Below, piece by piece: positions 53,164 to 62,140 of a stretch of DNA of 64,000 nucleotides; within the stretch, counting starts at the first letter, position 1; each line of letters starts with the position of its first letter. The notes below the pieces were generated by a model. That model was not told where the DNA came from, searched no databases, and saw only the letters and a list, made by a program, of their open reading frames with translations. The DNA comes from Acinetobacter johnsonii CIP 64.6 (GTDB lineage: Bacteria; Pseudomonadota; Gammaproteobacteria; Pseudomonadales; Moraxellaceae): NCBI RefSeq assembly GCF_000368045.1, contig NZ_KB849235.1:458245-522244 (forward strand), given 5' to 3'. Position numbers and translations under genes: made by a program.

Positions 53164-54036
53164 ATGCTACAGGTTTGCTACTCACCAGATTATTATGCTC
53201 AGACTCATACCAACAGTATGGAAAAACTGAGCGCTGTCGCCGATGCTTTAGATCCTCTCGGTATCGTACAGTTCCATCGCCCTGAAAAGCTCTCCATAGA
53301 TATTTTAAAACAACTGCATGATCCAAAATATGTCGATGCTTTTGACACAGGGTTCCCTGAAAAGTTAGCCACGTTCCAAGGTTTTAAGCCTTGGAATACT
53401 CAACTGCGTGATGCGGTTTATCAGATTAATGCAGGGCAAGTTCTTGCAGCAGAATTGGCATTCAAACATCAAATTTCGGCTAATATCGCGCAAGGTTTTC
53501 ATCATGCAGTTTACGAACACGGTGGGTCTTTTTGTACCTTTAACGGGCTGGCTTTGGTCGCGCAACAATTTCCAGATAAACGTATTTTCGTGCTGGACTG
53601 TGATCAGCATGGCGGTAATGGTACGGCAGAATTTACCCGCCGTTTTGACAACTTATTTAATTATAGTATCTATGGGCTGGCCTTTGGTTGTCCGACCTAC
53701 GAACGTTCAGAAACCTATCATGTGCATAAACATCAAGGGAATTTTAGCCAATACATTTTAGCGATCCATCAAGCCTTTCAACGCGCCCTAGACTGGAACG
53801 CTGATTTAATTATTTTTCAGGCGGGGATGGACTGCCATCAAGATGATCCTTGCGGCTCATCATGGTTCAGCACAGAACTGATTGAAAAACGAGATGAAAT
53901 TGTGTTTCGCTTGGCCAAAAAACACCAACTGCCTTTGATGATTGTTTTAGCTGGCGGCTATCAAGCACTACCAGAACTGGTCAAGCTTCATGTAAGAACG
54001 TTTCAAACCGCTTATAAAACTTACTATGCTGAATAA
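53164..54036 (+). CDS. Histone-deacetylase-family (HDAC-fold) amidohydrolase
   Basis: A 290-residue Zn-dependent deacetylase-like enzyme. The signature stretches are GFHHAVYEHGGSFCTFNGLA near residues 113-132, LDCDQHGGNGTAEF near 144-157 (Zn-binding Asp and His), and IIFQAGMDCHQDDPCG near 216-231 (second Zn Asp). The family removes acetyl or other acyl groups from lysines, polyamines or acetoin-type substrates. The ATG at 53164 gives the conserved N-terminus YSPDYYAQTHTNSMEK. Cotranscribed with the unknown protein upstream. Confidence 0.88.
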   Translation: MLQVCYSPDYYAQTHTNSMEKLSAVADALDPLGIVQFHRPEKLSIDILKQLHDPKYVDAFDTGFPEKLATFQGFKPWNTQLRDAVYQINAGQVLAAELAFKHQISANIAQGFHHAVYEHGGSFCTFNGLALVAQQFPDKRIFVLDCDQHGGNGTAEFTRRFDNLFNYSIYGLAFGCPTYERSETYHVHKHQGNFSQYILAIHQAFQRALDWNADLIIFQAGMDCHQDDPCGSSWFSTELIEKRDEIVFRLAKKHQLPLMIVLAGGYQALPELVKLHVRTFQTAYKTYYAE

Positions 54037-54037
54037 A

Positions 54038-54068
54038 AAATGCCAGCATATTGACATACACTGGCATA
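54038..54068. terminator. Terminator between the deacetylase and Roadblock genes
   Basis: ATGCCAG / CTGGCAT stem with an A-rich left flank, between convergent genes. Confidence 0.75.
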
Positions 54069-54086
54069 GATAGCTCGGCTATTTAA

Positions 54087-54443
54087 TTAAGAAAAATCAA
54101 GCTCTTTCTCAAAGCCTTTTAATTCATAACGCGCCATCGCTAAGTTAGACTTGGTACGGTCAAGTACCAAATATAAAAACAATGTTTCATTGCTATCAAG
54201 CGGACGAATCAAATGATATTGCTTACCCAAAGTAATCAAAATATCTTCAATGTTATCGTTTAATTGTAATGCTTTCGCAACTTTACGCTTAGAACGTACA
54301 ACTTCAGTATTACCTGCTGCTGCTAATTCTAAGTCTACACCACTCCCCTGAGTCGCAAGTGCTAAGCCACTATCACTGTCTACCAGTGCAGCAGCAACAA
54401 AACCATCAATCCCTGTTAACGTATCTAAACTAACACGTGCCAT
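54087..54443 (-). CDS. Roadblock/LC7-domain protein (second)
   Basis: A 118-residue protein with the Roadblock/LC7 fold: a first strand (GIDGFVAAALVDSDSGLALATQ), central helix (AAGNTEVVRSKRKVAKAL), then strands ending with YLVLDRTKSNLAMARYELKGFE. Such proteins are regulatory partners of small Ras-like GTPases, as in MglB. It is the last gene of a four-gene cluster led by a GTPase. Distinct from the other Roadblock gene here (55559-55975), so each may bind a different partner. Confidence 0.85.
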   Translation of the reverse strand: MARVSLDTLTGIDGFVAAALVDSDSGLALATQGSGVDLELAAAGNTEVVRSKRKVAKALQLNDNIEDILITLGKQYHLIRPLDSNETLFLYLVLDRTKSNLAMARYELKGFEKELDFS

Positions 54444-54482
54444 CTTATTCTTACCTCTAGTTATAGGGTTACCCCAAAAAAT

Positions 54483-55487
54483 TTAAAGACCTAGTTTCTT
54501 ACGCAACTTTCCAATAAAACCGCGTAATTTATTCATTTGCCCTATTTCTACTTGTTGTGTATCTGCCTGATACTTCACTTCATTTTGATCAATAAACTGA
54601 CCTAATTGCAGTAGAACAGCACATGCTACAAAATTCAATACCCTTTCATTACTTAAATTTAAGGACTGTTTTACTTGATCAATTTGTGCGCCTTGTGAGA
54701 AACACGTTGCCATCTTCAAAAAGTCACGACGTTGTAAATCTTTTTCAAACTGAGGCCATATTTCAAGCTTAAAGTTCTGATTCAAGCTGACTTGCGGTAA
54801 CTGAATCGCAGGTGAAGCATTCACCACTTTCCATAGCCAAATTCTTAGGTCATAAACGTCTTTATCTTTGATCATATCTTGGACCAACTGTGCAGTTGCA
54901 TACGTTTGGTTCAAGGTCTCATTAAACTGAATTTCTTTATTCGGCTCTATCCAAACACGTTCGGTCCGCGTATCAACTAAAGCGAGAAAACCACGGGCAT
55001 CGAACAACTGAATATAGCCATTACGTGGTGTAAAAATTTCACTAAAAACCTGTTCCGTGGTCATCACTGGGTTCAACACTGTAGGCATAACAGATTGAAC
55101 AGGTGGAATGACTTCAAGCGTTGACTTCACAGGCACGGTAAGCTTATGTTGTGACAATACTTTTCTAAATAACCAATCGTGCAAATGTTCTATGTTCGAA
55201 AATGGGTAGAACAATTGATCTCCGACAATGCGCCCTGCATTTTCAACCTTTTTGACCAGACGCAAATACACAATGTTTTGAATAGTCAGCAACTTTTGAA
55301 TGCCCGGTGAATTAAAAAACACATCATTGACCAGCAATAAATCTATTTTTTGCTCAGCAAGATTGACCCATCTCACATTCAAATTTTCAGGTAAAGACAG
55401 TAAAATTTGTTCTTTTATTTGCTCTAACGAGTTTAAACTTAAACCAAATACTGCAATATTTAATACGTTTTTCATGCCTAAACCCAC
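54483..55487 (-). CDS. Unrecognised cluster protein with a response-regulator-like head
   Basis: A 334-residue protein I cannot place in a family. The N-terminal ~110 residues look like an alpha/beta unit (LNIAVFGLSLNSLEQIKEQ then KIDLLLVNDVFF), a linker rich in Pro/Val follows near 115-145, a middle strand-rich part (GYIQLFDARGFLALVDTRTERVWIE) near 158-182, and a C-terminal helical block (DQVKQSLNLSNERVLNFVACAVLLQLGQF) resembling a winged-helix. The GTG at 55487 follows GAGG at five bases; an ATG four codons in is the alternative. It lies between two Roadblock genes. Confidence 0.6.
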   Translation of the reverse strand: MGLGMKNVLNIAVFGLSLNSLEQIKEQILLSLPENLNVRWVNLAEQKIDLLLVNDVFFNSPGIQKLLTIQNIVYLRLVKKVENAGRIVGDQLFYPFSNIEHLHDWLFRKVLSQHKLTVPVKSTLEVIPPVQSVMPTVLNPVMTTEQVFSEIFTPRNGYIQLFDARGFLALVDTRTERVWIEPNKEIQFNETLNQTYATAQLVQDMIKDKDVYDLRIWLWKVVNASPAIQLPQVSLNQNFKLEIWPQFEKDLQRRDFLKMATCFSQGAQIDQVKQSLNLSNERVLNFVACAVLLQLGQFIDQNEVKYQADTQQVEIGQMNKLRGFIGKLRKKLGL

Positions 55488-55558
55488 GATAACCTCACCC
55501 TTTAAATCACGGCATCACGCCGATTGATATAATTAAAAATCAAAAAATATAGAATTTC

Positions 55559-55975
55559 TTATGATGCAAGGCTGAGTGGCGCACTGCTTAATCGTGCACT
55601 TAACTCTTTGTAGTAATACAGCATCTGCCCCATCAAAATATCTGTGTGGGTGACCGCCACCATGACCATCGGATGCTGTGGGTGGTGGACAGCCGTTAAA
55701 AAGACTTTGCCATTGTCCGCATCAAGAGTAATGGTTTGGCAGCCCAACAATTGAATTTCTGTAATAAATGCATTCACCATAGCCAAGATGGAGCTGCTGA
55801 CTGCTGCAATTTTTCCTGTATTGTCGATATTTTTCTTTGAAGCCAAAGCAAGCTCAAAACCATCCGATGAGCACAACATCACAAAGTCGATGCCTGTAAC
55901 GGTATTTAAAAAACGTTGTAACTCGATATGGGCAGACTCAATCAGTGCTTGCGGAATTTCACGTGAACTATTCAT
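55559..55975 (-). CDS. Roadblock/LC7-domain protein (first)
   Basis: A 138-residue Roadblock/LC7 protein. It shows strand GIDFVMLCSSDGFELALASKK near residues 28-48, a helix near 53-75 (TGKIAAVSSSILAMVNAFI), and a strand pair QTITLDADNGKVFLTAVHH / MVMVAVTHTD. The fold is that of MglB-like GTPase regulators. It begins nine bases after the GTPase stop, so the pair GTPase-Roadblock is the core of the operon. Confidence 0.87.
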   Translation of the reverse strand: MNSSREIPQALIESAHIELQRFLNTVTGIDFVMLCSSDGFELALASKKNIDNTGKIAAVSSSILAMVNAFITEIQLLGCQTITLDADNGKVFLTAVHHPQHPMVMVAVTHTDILMGQMLYYYKELSARLSSAPLSLAS

Positions 55976-55984
55976 TTATCCTAC

Positions 55985-56533
55985 CTATGCAACTGCAGAT
56001 TCAGCTTGCATTTCTATTGTTGCAATTAGTGTTTCAATCATCAGTAAAACATCATCTTGTTCACGCGCATCAACGGCAAACAGCGGAAATTGTTTTTGAT
56101 GGATCTGCATCCAATCACGGTAAATTTTGAGCTTATGCTGATCTTCTTGATCTAAATGCGTAATGCCAACCACTACATTTGACCCATACTGCTCAAATGC
56201 TTTTAAATAAAACTCTAAATCCTTTAAACGATCTGCTTGGCTATGATCGATTAAGATCACGATTCCTATTGCACCCTTGCAGACAATAGACCACATAAAA
56301 TCAAAACGATCTTGGCCTGGAGTACCGTACAGGCCTATCTGCGTACCGTCTTCAAGGCTAATTTCACCGTAATCAATACCCACAGTCGTCAAAAATTTAT
56401 GGTGCGCTGCAGTATCAGTGTTTACTGCTTCTGTCGTCACGACAGGAATATCAGACAATGCTTGAATGGCAGCAGATTTTCCTGCCCCCATGGTTCCCCC
56501 GAAAACAATTTTGTACTGCTGTAGTATCATCAA
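55985..56533 (-). CDS. Small Ras-like GTPase (MglA/CvnD-like)
   Basis: A 182-residue GTPase. P-loop GTMGAGKS lies at residues 13-20. Switch II is GTPGQDRF at 70-77, keeping the Gln but not the usual Asp of DxxG, as in MglA. The base-recognition motif is THLD near 125-128 instead of NKxD. Such non-canonical small GTPases pair with Roadblock proteins in MglA/MglB polarity and in actinobacterial conservons (CvnD/CvnB). The head of the four-gene cluster. Probably a switch for localisation or surface motility, but this is inference. Confidence 0.85.
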   Translation of the reverse strand: MMILQQYKIVFGGTMGAGKSAAIQALSDIPVVTTEAVNTDTAAHHKFLTTVGIDYGEISLEDGTQIGLYGTPGQDRFDFMWSIVCKGAIGIVILIDHSQADRLKDLEFYLKAFEQYGSNVVVGITHLDQEDQHKLKIYRDWMQIHQKQFPLFAVDAREQDDVLLMIETLIATIEMQAESAVA

Positions 56534-57125
56534 GAAGTCCCAAGAACAATAAAATGCCTAATAAGTCACATTATATTTAATTTTATTGACAAAAAACATC
56601 AGATTTTAAACCATTTAGTAAAATCCACTTACATATCTCCCTACTTTTTGTATACCTTTTGAGCTTTTTTATACAAACGTATACTATTTAACTTTGCTTA
56701 AGTATCTGTCTTTTCTTGTTATTTAAATTAAATAATAAGAATCATACTCAGTTAGGGCGTGATTGGCATTTTTTACCAAGCAAAATTCAATCTATAACTT
56801 AGATCAAAAAATACATTTGAAAGATTTTTCCAATCAACAAAACAAGAAACTTCACGTTTTCCTATGTTTAGCCGATGGTTTCTTCGCTTAATTTCTGTAT
56901 CCAAACGTCATGAACTGATTTAAACGAAAGGTTACGTGTCGATTTTGATTCTTTATTGAGGCTGGAACTGTAAGCTTTGGCTTATTCGAATAAAGGATAA
57001 GTTTTTTCTAGTGGCTTATTTTCATTACGAAATAAAACTGGTAAAGCTCACAGAGCTGTAATCACGATGAGCTTTGAAGAGGCTTCATTTATTCGATGCA
57101 TTTATCTCACTAACGTTCTCATCAT
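56534..57125. other. Gene-poor gap upstream of the GTPase cluster
   Basis: About 590 bases, very AT-rich at the left. No supported ORF. Two GTATAC palindromes flank a T-rich stretch near 56650 and 56681. A separate inverted repeat AAAGCTCA (57043-57050) / TGAGCTTT (57068-57075) could be a hairpin. The GTPase operon promoter should be near the left end. Confidence 0.5.
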
Positions 57126-57156
57126 AAAAAAATCCTCCAAAGCCTTGGAGGATTTT
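57126..57156. terminator. Terminator of the valine operon
   Basis: AAAATCCTCCAA / TTGGAGGATTTT stem with A-rich and T-rich flanks, at the 3' end of the hydrolase gene on the minus strand. Confidence 0.9.
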
Positions 57157-57177
57157 CGGTGCTGATTGAAAGCAAAC

Positions 57178-58236
57178 TTACACTTGCACACTCGCCTGAC
57201 GCTGTTGTCTTGACGCTGGCAAAAGTTCTTCAAACCTCTGCATCAGTTCAGGGTTTTCAAGTTGCCATTTCGGCTGCTTGTCTTTATCAATCAGCAAGGC
57301 ACGGACACCTTCAAGCATGTCACCCTGCTCAAACCAAATATCTTGTAAATCGCGCTCCAACTGCATGCACTGTTCTAACGATAGCCCGCGCCCTACATGC
57401 TGAAGTTTTAGGCTGATTTGCTTGGCTAACAAAGAACGCTGTTGTAAGTTTGCTAAGATCTTTTCAGCCCAATCCATATAATCACTATCTAATGTATTGG
57501 CAAGGCTGTCTTCAATTTGAGCCAATTCAGCATGAGAAAAATGCTGGCGAATCGCATCTTCATACTGTTTTAATTCACTAGGCGCAGGTTCTTTTAAATA
57601 ACGTGCAATGGTCTGTTCAATAGATTGTTGGGTTAATTGCGCGGCATGTCCCAGTTCTGTTTGTAACTGCTGTAACTGTTCACTCGGTACTAAATAATCG
57701 ATTAAATCTAAGTGCAAAGCATCACTACTACTAATCTGTTCACCCGTCACTGCCATGTACACACCGATATCGTCTAAACGAGACAGAAAATGGGTTGCGC
57801 CCACATCTGGGAAAAAGCCAATCGCGGTTTCTGGCATGGCAAAACGTGATCTTTCACTGCTAACAATAATCTGGCAAGCTTGTGCCAAACCAAAGCCACC
57901 GCCCAAGACATAGCCATCTAAAAACACCACGACAGGTTTCGCATATTGGCGTAGGCTCTTCAGCATGTGATATTCATCTGCAAAATAGCGCTGATAATTG
58001 GCAGTTCCATTTTGATAACTGTCATATAGGAAGCGAATATCCCCGCCTGCACAAAAGGCTTTCGGGCTATTGGAGTTAATCAAGATGGCTTGAACTTGTT
58101 CGTCCTCGCGCCACAGTTCTAGCTGCTGGCTAATGCCATGAATCATACTTAAGGACAGTGCATTCAGATGACTCGCGCGATCTAGCGTAATCACACCCAA
58201 ATGTCCTTGGAGGCTGATCTGTAAATTATTTTCCAT
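57178..58236 (-). CDS. 3-hydroxyisobutyryl-CoA hydrolase (crotonase fold)
   Basis: Releases CoA from 3-hydroxyisobutyryl-CoA in valine breakdown. The 352-residue protein is longer than hydratases, as this hydrolase type is. It shows SPKAFCAGGDIRFLYDSYQNG near residues 58-78 and DGYVLGGGFGLAQAC near 107-121 (oxyanion loop), MPETAIGFFPDVGATHFLSRL near 134-154 (catalytic Glu and Asp region) and a long C-terminal helical part. It is the last gene of the valine operon, with a terminator 20 bases after its stop. Confidence 0.88.
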   Translation of the reverse strand: MENNLQISLQGHLGVITLDRASHLNALSLSMIHGISQQLELWREDEQVQAILINSNSPKAFCAGGDIRFLYDSYQNGTANYQRYFADEYHMLKSLRQYAKPVVVFLDGYVLGGGFGLAQACQIIVSSERSRFAMPETAIGFFPDVGATHFLSRLDDIGVYMAVTGEQISSSDALHLDLIDYLVPSEQLQQLQTELGHAAQLTQQSIEQTIARYLKEPAPSELKQYEDAIRQHFSHAELAQIEDSLANTLDSDYMDWAEKILANLQQRSLLAKQISLKLQHVGRGLSLEQCMQLERDLQDIWFEQGDMLEGVRALLIDKDKQPKWQLENPELMQRFEELLPASRQQRQASVQV

Positions 58237-58251
58237 GCGCAGACTCCTTAT

Positions 58252-59055
58252 TTATTGATTTTTAAATTGGGCTGGTCGCTTTTCCACAAAGGCTTTCATG
58301 CCTTCTTTCTGGTCAGCTGTGGCAAAGATGGAATGGAAAGTGCGACGCTCAAAGCGTAATCCCTCACTCAAACTCACTTCAAAGGCACGATTAATAGTTT
58401 CTTTTATCATCATGGTTGCAGTGAGGGATCGTTCCGCAATTTTTTCCGCAGCCTCTAAGGTATAGGCCAATAATTCTTCTTTCGGTAGCACACGTGCCAC
58501 CAAACCACTGAGTTCTGCCTCAACTGCGCCCATTTGCCGTGCGGTTAAACACATCTCCATAGCTTTGGCTTTACCCAATGCCAACGTTAAACGCTGTGTT
58601 CCGCCAATACCTGGAATCACACCGAGTGTCACCTCAGGTAAACCAAATTTGGCATTATCCGCACAGTAAATAAAATCACACATGAGCGCCAACTCACAGC
58701 CGCCACCCAGCGCATAACCGCTTACCGCTGCGATCAACGGTTTACGACGCTGTGCGATGCGGTCTGCCAAATGGAAAAAATCATCAAAATAGATATTCGG
58801 GAAATTCAGCTCGGCCATTTCTTTAATATCGGCACCTTCGGCAAAAGCTTTTTCAGAACCCGCCAATACCATACATCCAATCTCAGCATCGCGTTCAAAC
58901 TGGTCTAAGGCCTGGTTAATTTCAGCAATCAGTTGACTATTCAAGGCATTCAACGCTTGAGGGCGGTTCAGGGTAATCACCCCGACGCCTTTGCGCTTTT
59001 CAACTAGAATCGTGTCCCACTGTAAATCTTCGATGAATGTTTTTTCCCACTGCAT
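58252..59055 (-). CDS. Enoyl-CoA hydratase
   Basis: Hydrates methacrylyl-CoA or another enoyl-CoA. The 267-residue crotonase has AGSEKAFAEGADIKEMAEL near residues 63-81, the oxyanion hole GYALGGGCELALMCDF near 109-124 and the catalytic Glu-containing FGLPEVTLGVIPGIGGTQRL near 132-151. Its ATG at 59055 follows AAGGA; a longer frame from 59088 is not supported. It precedes the HIBYL-CoA hydrolase gene by 15 bases, so the substrate in this operon is probably methacrylyl-CoA. Confidence 0.9.
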   Translation of the reverse strand: MQWEKTFIEDLQWDTILVEKRKGVGVITLNRPQALNALNSQLIAEINQALDQFERDAEIGCMVLAGSEKAFAEGADIKEMAELNFPNIYFDDFFHLADRIAQRRKPLIAAVSGYALGGGCELALMCDFIYCADNAKFGLPEVTLGVIPGIGGTQRLTLALGKAKAMEMCLTARQMGAVEAELSGLVARVLPKEELLAYTLEAAEKIAERSLTATMMIKETINRAFEVSLSEGLRFERRTFHSIFATADQKEGMKAFVEKRPAQFKNQ

Positions 59056-59148
59056 GTTGCGATCCTTTCTGTATAGACCAATACACATGTAACGTTAATA
59101 TCTCGTGATCGCTGACATGTGCAAGGGTCAGTTTTTTCGATATTGGGT

Positions 59149-60372
59149 TTATAAACTACGGGCAATCACCAAGCGTTGTATATCACTGGTCCCTTCGTAA
59201 ATCTGACAAATTCGGGCATCACGATAAATCCGCTCTATCGGGAAATCTTTCAGATAGCCATAACCCCCAAAGATTTGTAAGGCATTTGAACAAACCCGCT
59301 CGGTCATTTCAGAGGCAAATAATTTCGCCATCGAAGCTTCGGTTAAACACGGCTGACCCGCTTCTTTTAAACGCGCCGCCTGATGTACCAACTGACGTGC
59401 CGCGGCAATTTCTGTTGCCATACTGGCAAGTCGGAACGACACCGCTTGCTGTTCGAAAATGGGTTTACCAAAAGCTACACGCTCTTTAGCATAACGGGTG
59501 GCTTCCTCCAAAGCAGCACGCGCCAATCCAACAGCCTGAGCGGCAATGCCAATGCGTCCACCTTCCAAATTCGACAAGGCAATTTTTAAGCCTTCGCCTT
59601 CTTTGCCGAGCAACATGCTTTTATGCACACGCACATCAGTCAAGGCAATTTGACAGGTGTCAGGTGCATTTAAACCGAGTTTTTCTTCGACCCGAATCAC
59701 TTCATAACCCGGCGTATGACGCGGGACCAAAAAGGCACTCATGCCTTTTTTCCCAGCGCTAGGATCGGTCACGGCAAACACGATAATCACGCCTGCGTTA
59801 TGCCCTGAAGTAATAAATTGCTTGGCGCCATTGATAATGTAATGGTCACCATCTTTCACAGCGCGGGTTTTAATGGCTGCGGCATCGGAACCTGTGTGTG
59901 GTTCGGTCAGTGCAAAAGCGCCAATCATTTCCCCTTTGGCTAAAGGCACGAGAAATTGCTGCTTTTGCGCCTCAGTACCAAATTTCAAAATCGGCACGCA
60001 ACCCACTGAATTATGTACACTCATAATGGCCGATGTCGCACCATCGGCAGCCGAAATTTCTTCTAGCGCCAGTACATAAGCCAAGTTACCAGTTGCCGAA
60101 CCACCCCATTCTTCAGGCACCAACATACCCATAAAACCCAATTGCCCCATTTGCTGTAAGGCTTGGGCAGGAAAAGTCCCCTGTCGATCCCACTCACTGG
60201 CATAGGGTTTAATTTGTTCTTGGGCAAAGCTTTTTGCCATGTCCTGAATCAGGACTTGTTCTTCAAAAAACATACCTTGTCGATCCCACTCACTGGTATT
60301 CGGTTTCATCTGTTCTTGGGCAAAACTTTTCGCCTTGTCCTGACTCAGGACGTGTTCCTCAGTGAATTGCAT
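59149..60372 (-). CDS. Acyl-CoA dehydrogenase with an N-terminal tandem duplication
   Basis: FAD enzyme, probably isobutyryl-CoA dehydrogenase in this operon. The 407-residue product is about 32 residues longer than the usual ~375. The extra length is a tandem repeat: an ALA-type segment around residues 6-33 (KSFAQEQMKPNTSEWDRQG) is repeated at 38-65 (KSFAQEQIKPYASEWDRQG). Downstream parts are normal: GAFALTEPHTGSDAAAIKT near 150-168 and the C-terminal FGGYGYLKDFPIERIYRDAR with TSDIQRLVIAR. The reading frame stays open, so the duplicate is a multiple of three. Confidence 0.92.
   Translation of the reverse strand: MQFTEEHVLSQDKAKSFAQEQMKPNTSEWDRQGMFFEEQVLIQDMAKSFAQEQIKPYASEWDRQGTFPAQALQQMGQLGFMGMLVPEEWGGSATGNLAYVLALEEISAADGATSAIMSVHNSVGCVPILKFGTEAQKQQFLVPLAKGEMIGAFALTEPHTGSDAAAIKTRAVKDGDHYIINGAKQFITSGHNAGVIIVFAVTDPSAGKKGMSAFLVPRHTPGYEVIRVEEKLGLNAPDTCQIALTDVRVHKSMLLGKEGEGLKIALSNLEGGRIGIAAQAVGLARAALEEATRYAKERVAFGKPIFEQQAVSFRLASMATEIAAARQLVHQAARLKEAGQPCLTEASMAKLFASEMTERVCSNALQIFGGYGYLKDFPIERIYRDARICQIYEGTSDIQRLVIARSL
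60184..60360. repeat. 96-base tandem duplication in the acyl-CoA dehydrogenase gene
   Basis: The segments starting 60184 and 60280 are direct repeats, offset by 96 bases (32 codons). Over the first 81 bases I count 11 differences, so the duplication is not very recent, or is being diverged by drift. It duplicates the first helix of the enzyme. Confidence 0.88.
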
Positions 60373-60399
60373 AAATCCTTTCCTTACAATCTCTTCAAT

Positions 60400-62055
60400 T
60401 TAAACAGTAGCCGCAGTTTGTTGTTTAGCAATTTCCTGATTGCGCAGTAAAAAGCGTTGAATCTTCCCACTTGGTGTTTTTGGAAGTTCAGTCACAAACT
60501 CAATCAAACGCGGATAGGCATGGGCAGATAAGCGTTTTTTCACAAATTGGCTCAGTTCATTTTCGAGTTCAGTACTGGCTGCACTTTCACCGGATAAAAT
60601 CACAAAAGCTTTAATCACTTCGGTTCGCTCAGGGTCAGGCACACCAATCACTGCGGCTTCAATCACTGCATCATGCTCTAGCAATGCACTTTCGACATCA
60701 AATGGGCCCACGCGATAACCCGACGTGGTAATCACATCATCACTGCGTCCGACAAAACTCATGCTGCCATCGGCATGCATTTCAGCGGTATCACCGGTTA
60801 AATAATAATGTCCAATAAAGGGCGATTTACGGCTTTCTTGATAACCGCCAAACCACATCATCGGAGACTGGCTAATATCCACCGCTAAAATTCCCGGGCT
60901 ATCTGCACCGAGTTCATTGCCCTGTTCATCTAGTGCCACAACACGATAGCCGGGACTGGCAAAACCGGCCGAACCTGCACGAACCTCATGTTCCAGCGCA
61001 TGGTGATTACACACCACCATCCCGACTTCGGTTTGGCCATAATGGTCAAAGATCGGGGCATCTAATACTTGTTTGAACCAGCGAAACACTTCAGGATTCA
61101 ATGGCTCACCTGCACTGCTGACGACACGGAATTTGCCACGGAGTTTCGCCATTTGCTTCGGATCAGCCGCCATCATCATACGGTAAGCTGTAGGTGCACC
61201 TGCCAAGTTATTCACACCATAGTCATCAACGATCTGGCATAGACTGTCGGCGGTAAATGCGCCTTCATAAAAAATGGTCGGATGACCCAATAAGAGCGGA
61301 CCCGTAATGCCGTAATACAAGCCATAGGCCCAACCCGGATCAGCAATATTCCAGAACGAATCTTCAGCTCTTAAACCAATCGCATCTTGCATATAGGCCC
61401 CAAATGCAATCAGCGCTTTGAGTGGCACTTGCAAGGGTTTAGCAGGACCTGTGGTGCCTGAAGTAAACATCAGCAAGAACGGATCTTGGATATTCATCAT
61501 CACCAGTTCACATTGATCCGACTGTCGGTTCACTTCTGCCCAAAAACTGAAATCGCCCTGATACAGTCCTGTGCCTTTGGCTCCTGACACGGTCACAATT
61601 GCAGGGTAGCCTTCTACCTCATGCAATTTGTCGCGATTACCGACATCGGTCACCACCAGTTTGCTTTGTGCCAACTGTAGACGGTGTTCAATGGCTTTGG
61701 GACCAAACGCAGTAAATAGCGGTTGATAGACTGCACCGATGCGCCATGTGGCTAAAATGGTAATAATCAGCTCAGGCGTACGTGGCAATAAGCCCGACAC
61801 GCGATCGCCTTTTCCAATCCCTTGTGATTTCATGAAATTGGCAAATTGGCTGGCACGTTGTTGTAACTCTCGAAAGGTATATTGCTCTTTACGACCATCT
61901 TTACCCTGCCAAAACAAAGCAATCTGCCCCGGCAAAGCATGCCGATCACAGCACTCATAACACGCATTCAGCGCATCGACTGAACCTGATAGAAACCGTT
62001 GCGCAGCCTGCTGTAAATCAAAGCTTTGCTGCGCTTGTTGATAATTTGAAGTCAT
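60400..62055 (-). CDS. AMP-dependent acyl-CoA synthetase
   Basis: Activates a carboxylic acid to its CoA thioester using ATP. The 551-residue protein has the AMP-binding motif LLMFTSGTTGPAKPLQVP near residues 191-208, the DHYGQTEVGMVVCN loop near 337-350, the YLTGDTAEMHADGSMSFVGRSDDVITTSGYRVGPFDVE region near 416-453, and the final catalytic Lys in PKTPSGKIQR near 526-535. The acetyl/propionyl-type family, but the substrate in this branched-chain operon could be isobutyrate or another short acid. It is 27 bases upstream of the dehydrogenase gene. Confidence 0.9.
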   Translation of the reverse strand: MTSNYQQAQQSFDLQQAAQRFLSGSVDALNACYECCDRHALPGQIALFWQGKDGRKEQYTFRELQQRASQFANFMKSQGIGKGDRVSGLLPRTPELIITILATWRIGAVYQPLFTAFGPKAIEHRLQLAQSKLVVTDVGNRDKLHEVEGYPAIVTVSGAKGTGLYQGDFSFWAEVNRQSDQCELVMMNIQDPFLLMFTSGTTGPAKPLQVPLKALIAFGAYMQDAIGLRAEDSFWNIADPGWAYGLYYGITGPLLLGHPTIFYEGAFTADSLCQIVDDYGVNNLAGAPTAYRMMMAADPKQMAKLRGKFRVVSSAGEPLNPEVFRWFKQVLDAPIFDHYGQTEVGMVVCNHHALEHEVRAGSAGFASPGYRVVALDEQGNELGADSPGILAVDISQSPMMWFGGYQESRKSPFIGHYYLTGDTAEMHADGSMSFVGRSDDVITTSGYRVGPFDVESALLEHDAVIEAAVIGVPDPERTEVIKAFVILSGESAASTELENELSQFVKKRLSAHAYPRLIEFVTELPKTPSGKIQRFLLRNQEIAKQQTAATV

Positions 62056-62140
62056 CCTTTCACCTCAGTCACATTTTTTGTTATTCACGACAAGGGTTTT
62101 TTATCGGGTGCATTCATTGCACCCTTTCATTTCTTTTAAA

